NCBI GenBank assembly: GCA_964545315.1
Contig: CAZJGI010000114.1
Location: 1 to 9,461 of the forward strand
From: JAAYJR01 sp964545315
GTDB lineage: Bacteria > Bacteroidota > Bacteroidia > Bacteroidales > Prolixibacteraceae
Direction: 5' to 3'
DNA: 9,461 bases
This document shows positions 7,001-9,461 of the stretch, one piece after another. The notes beneath the pieces are model-generated. The model was not told the origin of the DNA. It did not search any database and worked only from the letters and a program-made list of their open reading frames with translations. A program made the translations under genes and the position numbers. Every line of letters begins with the position of its first letter. The stretch's first letter is position 1.

Positions 7001-8740
7001 CTCCTGAAATACCTGAAACGCAGCAGGACTATATATATCTGATATCTTCTTACGGTTTACAACTTCATTTATTTGATATCCGAGAATATTTTCTGCAACA
7101 GGATTCATTGTTAAAATGGTTCCCTCGGTATCCATTGAAAAAATTAATGATCCCGTCGTATTGATAATCGAATTATTCAATCCCGAGATTCTGTGAATTT
7201 CCCGTGTTCTTTGTTCAACGATCTTTTCAAGGTTTTCATTCTGATGTTTAATCTGCTCACTGAAAACCATTTGTCTGTAACCTATAGTAAGTTGTTGTGA
7301 TATTTCATTTACAATTTCAAGATGATCGTTATTAAAAAAACGTTTTTTCTCAGAAAGAAGAAGCAGGACCCCGGCCGCTTGGTCTGAATAAAAAACAGGT
7401 AAAATCAAATAGCTGCGGATTTTTTGTTGAAATAGAAAACTCTGAAAACCGGACTGAAGATTTTCTTTATCAAGATGAACGATCAGAGGTGTTTCTTTCT
7501 CTGATAACTTCAAATTTAATTTTTTGTAATCAAGACTGAAGTGATTTGTATCTTCAGATTTTCCCTTAATTAAAAGAGATTGTACCTCAACCCTCTGATC
7601 ATTGTGGCCAATTGTTGCAAAGGTTATGATATCAGCTGGAATAAGGGTGAAAATATGTAATAAAACGGTCTTGTAAAAATCATCTTTTGAATCAAAGTGA
7701 TTAATTATAGCCCGGTCAATTTTGCTTAAAACTTTTAAACGCCGGTTAAGTTCTTCGATCTTTATGCTTTTTGTTTTTTCTTCATGAATGTCATAAGAGA
7801 TGATCATTACCTTGTCATTGCCTGCATCCGAGGTCAAAGGTTCCACGATAGTTTTAAGCCAACGGAACCTGTTCCCAATCTGTGTCAGGTTTATATGTTC
7901 TGTTCTCTTTTTTAATTTAATGACTTTTCTGGTATTGGATACAAATAAATCGGCCTGATTTTTTGGGAAAAAATCATATACACTTTTGCCAATTACTTCT
8001 TCCGGGGACATGTTCACATTCCGCCCTGCAATTGTATTTGCAAAATGATATTTCCCGTTATGATCAGCAATCAAAATAGCAGCGATTGAATTCTCAACGA
8101 GCAGTCTGTATTTTTCCAGGCTATCAGTCAGCTTTTTTTCAATTTCACTCTTATTTATAGCACTTCCAAAAATTTCAGCCAGCAAACGCAGTATCCGGAC
8201 TTCCCTTTTAGTCCATTTCTTTGGTTTTCGCACTGAATCAAATCCAATAAAACCTGTCACTTTACCGGAATGAATAATTGGAACTGCCAAAAGTGAAAGA
8301 AAAGACTGTTTTTTAAGTATTTCTCTTTCAGGAACGGCTTCGGCAGGAAGATCATCCAATGAATACAAATTAATCTCTTCATTACGGATCAATTTGTTAT
8401 TCCACCAAGGATACAGGTCTATGGGTAAATTTTTTAAACCTTCAATCTGCTTGTTAATCCCCTGAGCACACCACTCATTTGTATTGTTTATTTCCTGATC
8501 TTTATAATTATAAAGGAAAACGTATGCCCTGTCGATTCCTGTAAATAATCCAACTTCGGCAAGAGCTCGGTCTATTTCAACAGGTAAGTTATTCGTTTTA
8601 AGGTTTACGAAACGTGTAGATATATTGATAATTATCTGTTCAAGCAGTAAATTTTCCCCAAGTCCTGTTTCAGTGATTTTTTTTAGTTCCTTTCTTAGGA
8701 GAGTGTTTTCGGCTTGAAGTTCCCGGATACTCTTTTCCAT
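4073..8740 (-). CDS. Large soluble multi-GAF/PAS sensor histidine kinase
   Basis: 1,555 residues, with no signal peptide or membrane segment, so it should act in the cytoplasm. Visible modules in order: short coiled coil (1-25), GAF-like (about 30-200), PAS (205-320), GAF-like (335-495), linker coil (495-520), PAS (520-650), PAS (655-772), PAS (785-893), GAF-like (905-1052), PAS (1060-1175), PAS of the PAS_3 kind with PAC (1184-1303), HisKA, HATPase_c. The H-box SMASHEFRTPLA puts the phosphorylated His at 1333 (4742-4744). The ATPase has an N-box (ISNLLTNSFKYS, 1445-1456), G1 (DRGLGI, 1479-1484), F-box (IFDAFWR, about 1492) and G2 (GTGLGL, 1507-1512). All key residues are present, so it should be an active kinase. 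There is no receiver domain and no response regulator beside it; partner and ligands are unknown, and no haem- or flavin-binding motif was identified. Start: ATG after an A-rich leader, 76 bp after another kinase. The final QRIRS and the stop lie in the repeat at 4062-4090. Confidence 0.96.
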   Translation of the reverse strand: MEKSIRELQAENTLLRKELKKITETGLGENLLLEQIIINISTRFVNLKTNNLPVEIDRALAEVGLFTGIDRAYVFLYNYKDQEINNTNEWCAQGINKQIEGLKNLPIDLYPWWNNKLIRNEEINLYSLDDLPAEAVPEREILKKQSFLSLLAVPIIHSGKVTGFIGFDSVRKPKKWTKREVRILRLLAEIFGSAINKSEIEKKLTDSLEKYRLLVENSIAAILIADHNGKYHFANTIAGRNVNMSPEEVIGKSVYDFFPKNQADLFVSNTRKVIKLKKRTEHINLTQIGNRFRWLKTIVEPLTSDAGNDKVMIISYDIHEEKTKSIKIEELNRRLKVLSKIDRAIINHFDSKDDFYKTVLLHIFTLIPADIITFATIGHNDQRVEVQSLLIKGKSEDTNHFSLDYKKLNLKLSEKETPLIVHLDKENLQSGFQSFLFQQKIRSYLILPVFYSDQAAGVLLLLSEKKRFFNNDHLEIVNEISQQLTIGYRQMVFSEQIKHQNENLEKIVEQRTREIHRISGLNNSIINTTGSLIFSMDTEGTILTMNPVAENILGYQINEVVNRKKISDIYSPAAFQVFQEKIEKGKKITFKTTEAAMYYIANNIKEPVEFTLIAKDGTHIPVMMSVNRILDESGRIIYYAAVAIDIRKRIEAEKALQLQQVAFENFAHALVISDVDGNLIWCNASYEKLSGYSFEELKKEKVGRLEKSGVHSEKFYQQLWKTILEGKVWRGEVINKRKDGTLFPEDLTISPLKNAKGDIINFIAIKIDISEKKKAEQELKESNQIKEGLLNTFPDLLFYLDKEGTYKDVFTLHDEKLISPKEKIIGKRLEEVLSPDLAKKVKDSLIKVLATKETVIFNYSAVVHNRKYYYENRIVGISDNEVLSINRDITDTRLAESYSLDQRKLGFKLAAVTNPAEAIKLMIKYILKPEEISAVGFFLYDATANRFQLADYAGISGDLAKKLKEIVADIFPDKLVDHKKLKMKAVKDVVTEPELLQKENFSQVGYKPIIYGKKLLGFLAFGSPSTEKFGDILVNHIGLIASQMSGALYRIYTQQQLISSQENFRLLFNTIDEFLFIIDKAGNLIEFNKNVENKLGYTRKELYGRSVTELNPPATREEVRSIIEEMLAGERFFCTVPLYSKNGDTLPVETKVAMGKWNNNDALFALSRDISQRLKFEDQLRKSEARWQFALESSGDGIWDWNFSTGKVFYSKQWKNMLGYNENEISDTSEEWESRIHPEDSMHIMRDLNLYIKGETDSFHNEHRILCKNGEYKWILDRGKIISRDINGNPERMIGTHTDISTRKNIENSLVMALQKEKELNELKSRFVSMASHEFRTPLAIMLMASESLEANWDRMTIAERNKKIERLKSSIEFLRNIIEKTLNLSRLESGKINFSPTKENLNFLVRHVIEKVSESFNNDHQINFKGVSGAAVIHADKQMIDEVISNLLTNSFKYSEAGTTIDVIIKRKDKGYTIEITDRGLGIAEEAQNKIFDAFWRAPNVKNIHGTGLGLAISRKFIQMHGGDITFISKVNQGTTFTVFLPGETGQIKQRIRS

Positions 8741-8816
8741 TTTAATAACAATAGATTGATTTTAGAAATCTTTTAATTAAACAAAATTCAGGTTTAATAA
8801 CAAAATCTAAATTATT
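8741..8816. other. Intercistronic spacer with A+T inverted repeat
   Basis: A 76-bp, very A+T-rich gap between the two kinase genes. It holds a perfect 7-bp inverted repeat, attaaac (8776-8782) and gtttaat (8792-8798), around a 9-nt loop. The stem is too A+T-rich to be a strong terminator and no clear TAnnTTTG box is seen on the minus strand. The same strand and short gap make co-transcription of the kinases plausible. Confidence 0.4.
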
Positions 8817-9461
8817 TTAAAGTAAAACTGATGGCAAACTAATTTTAACTGTTGTACCTTTTTTATGGGAACTGATAATCTGAAATTCACCATTACCCAG
8901 TAAAATGATACGTTTGGCTAAAAATAAACCCAGTCCTATACCCTGTTGTTCCAATATTTTTCTATCAAACTGAACAAAGGCATTTATCTTTTTAATGCTT
9001 CCATCAGGAAAACCTATTCCCCTGTCAATGATTGTCAATTCAACCTGGTTATTTTTAAATCCCGAATGAATGGAAACCGTTTGTCCGGAGGAAGAAAATT
9101 TAAAAGCATTATCTATCAGTTCACTTAATGCAAAATAAAACCATTGCTCATTAACCTCAATCACAAAATCATTTAATTGTACATCCAGATCATCTTTTCT
9201 GCCGTACCGTTCAGCAATTGCTTCTGTAAAATCAACAATAGTCTTACCATAGCATGTGACCTTTGTAACCGGCTGTTTTTCTCTATTCAGTTCAACATCA
9301 ATAAACATTAGATACTTCCCTATAAGGGTATACAGTCTTTCCCCACTTTCATAAATAGCATCGGCCATCTCCTTTAATTCTTCTCTGGTTAAAATACGAC
9401 AATTTTCAGAGATCATTTTGCTAAAACCTAAAATTCCGTTAAGAGGTGTTCTGAGTTCGTG
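8817..9461 (-). CDS. Histidine kinase, C-terminal part (5' end outside window)
   Basis: The frame is open to the window edge, giving 214 residues. An ATG at 9414-9416 is not the true start: the 15 codons before it read HELRTPLNGILGFSK, a classic H-box, with the phosphorylated His in the last codon of the window (9459-9461). The visible part is the HisKA dimerisation helices and a HATPase_c domain with N-box (LSELIDNAFKFSSSG), G1 (DRGIGFPDG) and G2 (QQGIGLGLFLAKR). The lid segment FVQFDRKILEQQGIGLGL resembles that of kinases fused downstream of a receiver domain, so a REC or PAS region may lie upstream; that is inference. It ends SLPSVLL shortly after the ATPase fold, so no C-terminal receiver follows. 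It precedes the large kinase on the same strand and may act in the same pathway. Confidence 0.94.
   Translation of the reverse strand, partial: HELRTPLNGILGFSKMISENCRILTREELKEMADAIYESGERLYTLIGKYLMFIDVELNREKQPVTKVTCYGKTIVDFTEAIAERYGRKDDLDVQLNDFVIEVNEQWFYFALSELIDNAFKFSSSGQTVSIHSGFKNNQVELTIIDRGIGFPDGSIKKINAFVQFDRKILEQQGIGLGLFLAKRIILLGNGEFQIISSHKKGTTVKISLPSVLL

Noticed and set aside
9414..9416. Start codon of the right-edge kinase
   Set aside because: The frame stays open upstream and codes for HELRTPLNGILGFSK, an H-box that must be inside the protein; this ATG is internal.

Overview
The window looks like chromosomal DNA of a Bacteroidota bacterium, probably a free-living or environmental Bacteroidales/Marinilabiliales-like lineage. 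Evidence: A+T-rich DNA, A-rich leaders without Shine-Dalgarno sequences, the 'AGFSYQAVVRN' N-terminal domain typical of secreted Bacteroidota proteins, a secreted S74 'tail fiber domain' protein, and a very large multi-PAS/GAF soluble histidine kinase. No rRNA, tRNA, transposase or CRISPR array is visible. The assignment rests on protein style only.

All four genes lie on the minus strand, so transcription runs from right to left. At the right edge (8817-9461) is the 3' end of a histidine kinase gene cut off at its H-box. After 76 bp comes a 1,555-residue soluble sensor kinase (4073-8740) with three GAF-like and six PAS-like modules before HisKA and HATPase_c. Neither carries a visible receiver domain. 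After a 259-bp intergenic region rich in palindromes comes a second unit: a 938-residue secreted trimer-type fibre protein ending in an S74 self-cleaving chaperone domain (997-3813), and, 23 bp further on, a 249-residue lipoprotein (224-973). The last two are probably co-transcribed and made as a cell-surface pair; that they work together is inference from spacing.

The least explained part of the window is non-coding. Positions 1-137 hold a tandem array of 29-bp units in perfect 29-bp register, running off the left edge and abutting a 20-nt palindrome (137-156). A diverged copy lies at 4013-4090, in the spacer after the large kinase and reaching into its last codons, where it supplies the stop codon. 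The two palindromes (137-156 and 4017-4036) share their outer bases and flanks, but four of five inner stem pairs differ in a fully compensatory way. In inverted orientation they bracket the fibre/lipoprotein pair. I read this as an undescribed structured dispersed repeat, REP/MITE-like in style, whose hairpin is under selection as folded RNA or single-stranded DNA. Whether it is mobile cannot be told from one window.

The fibre protein is also highly regular: G[VI]xG motifs recur at strictly alternating 14- and 12-residue steps in two separate blocks, each followed by the same 59-residue module.
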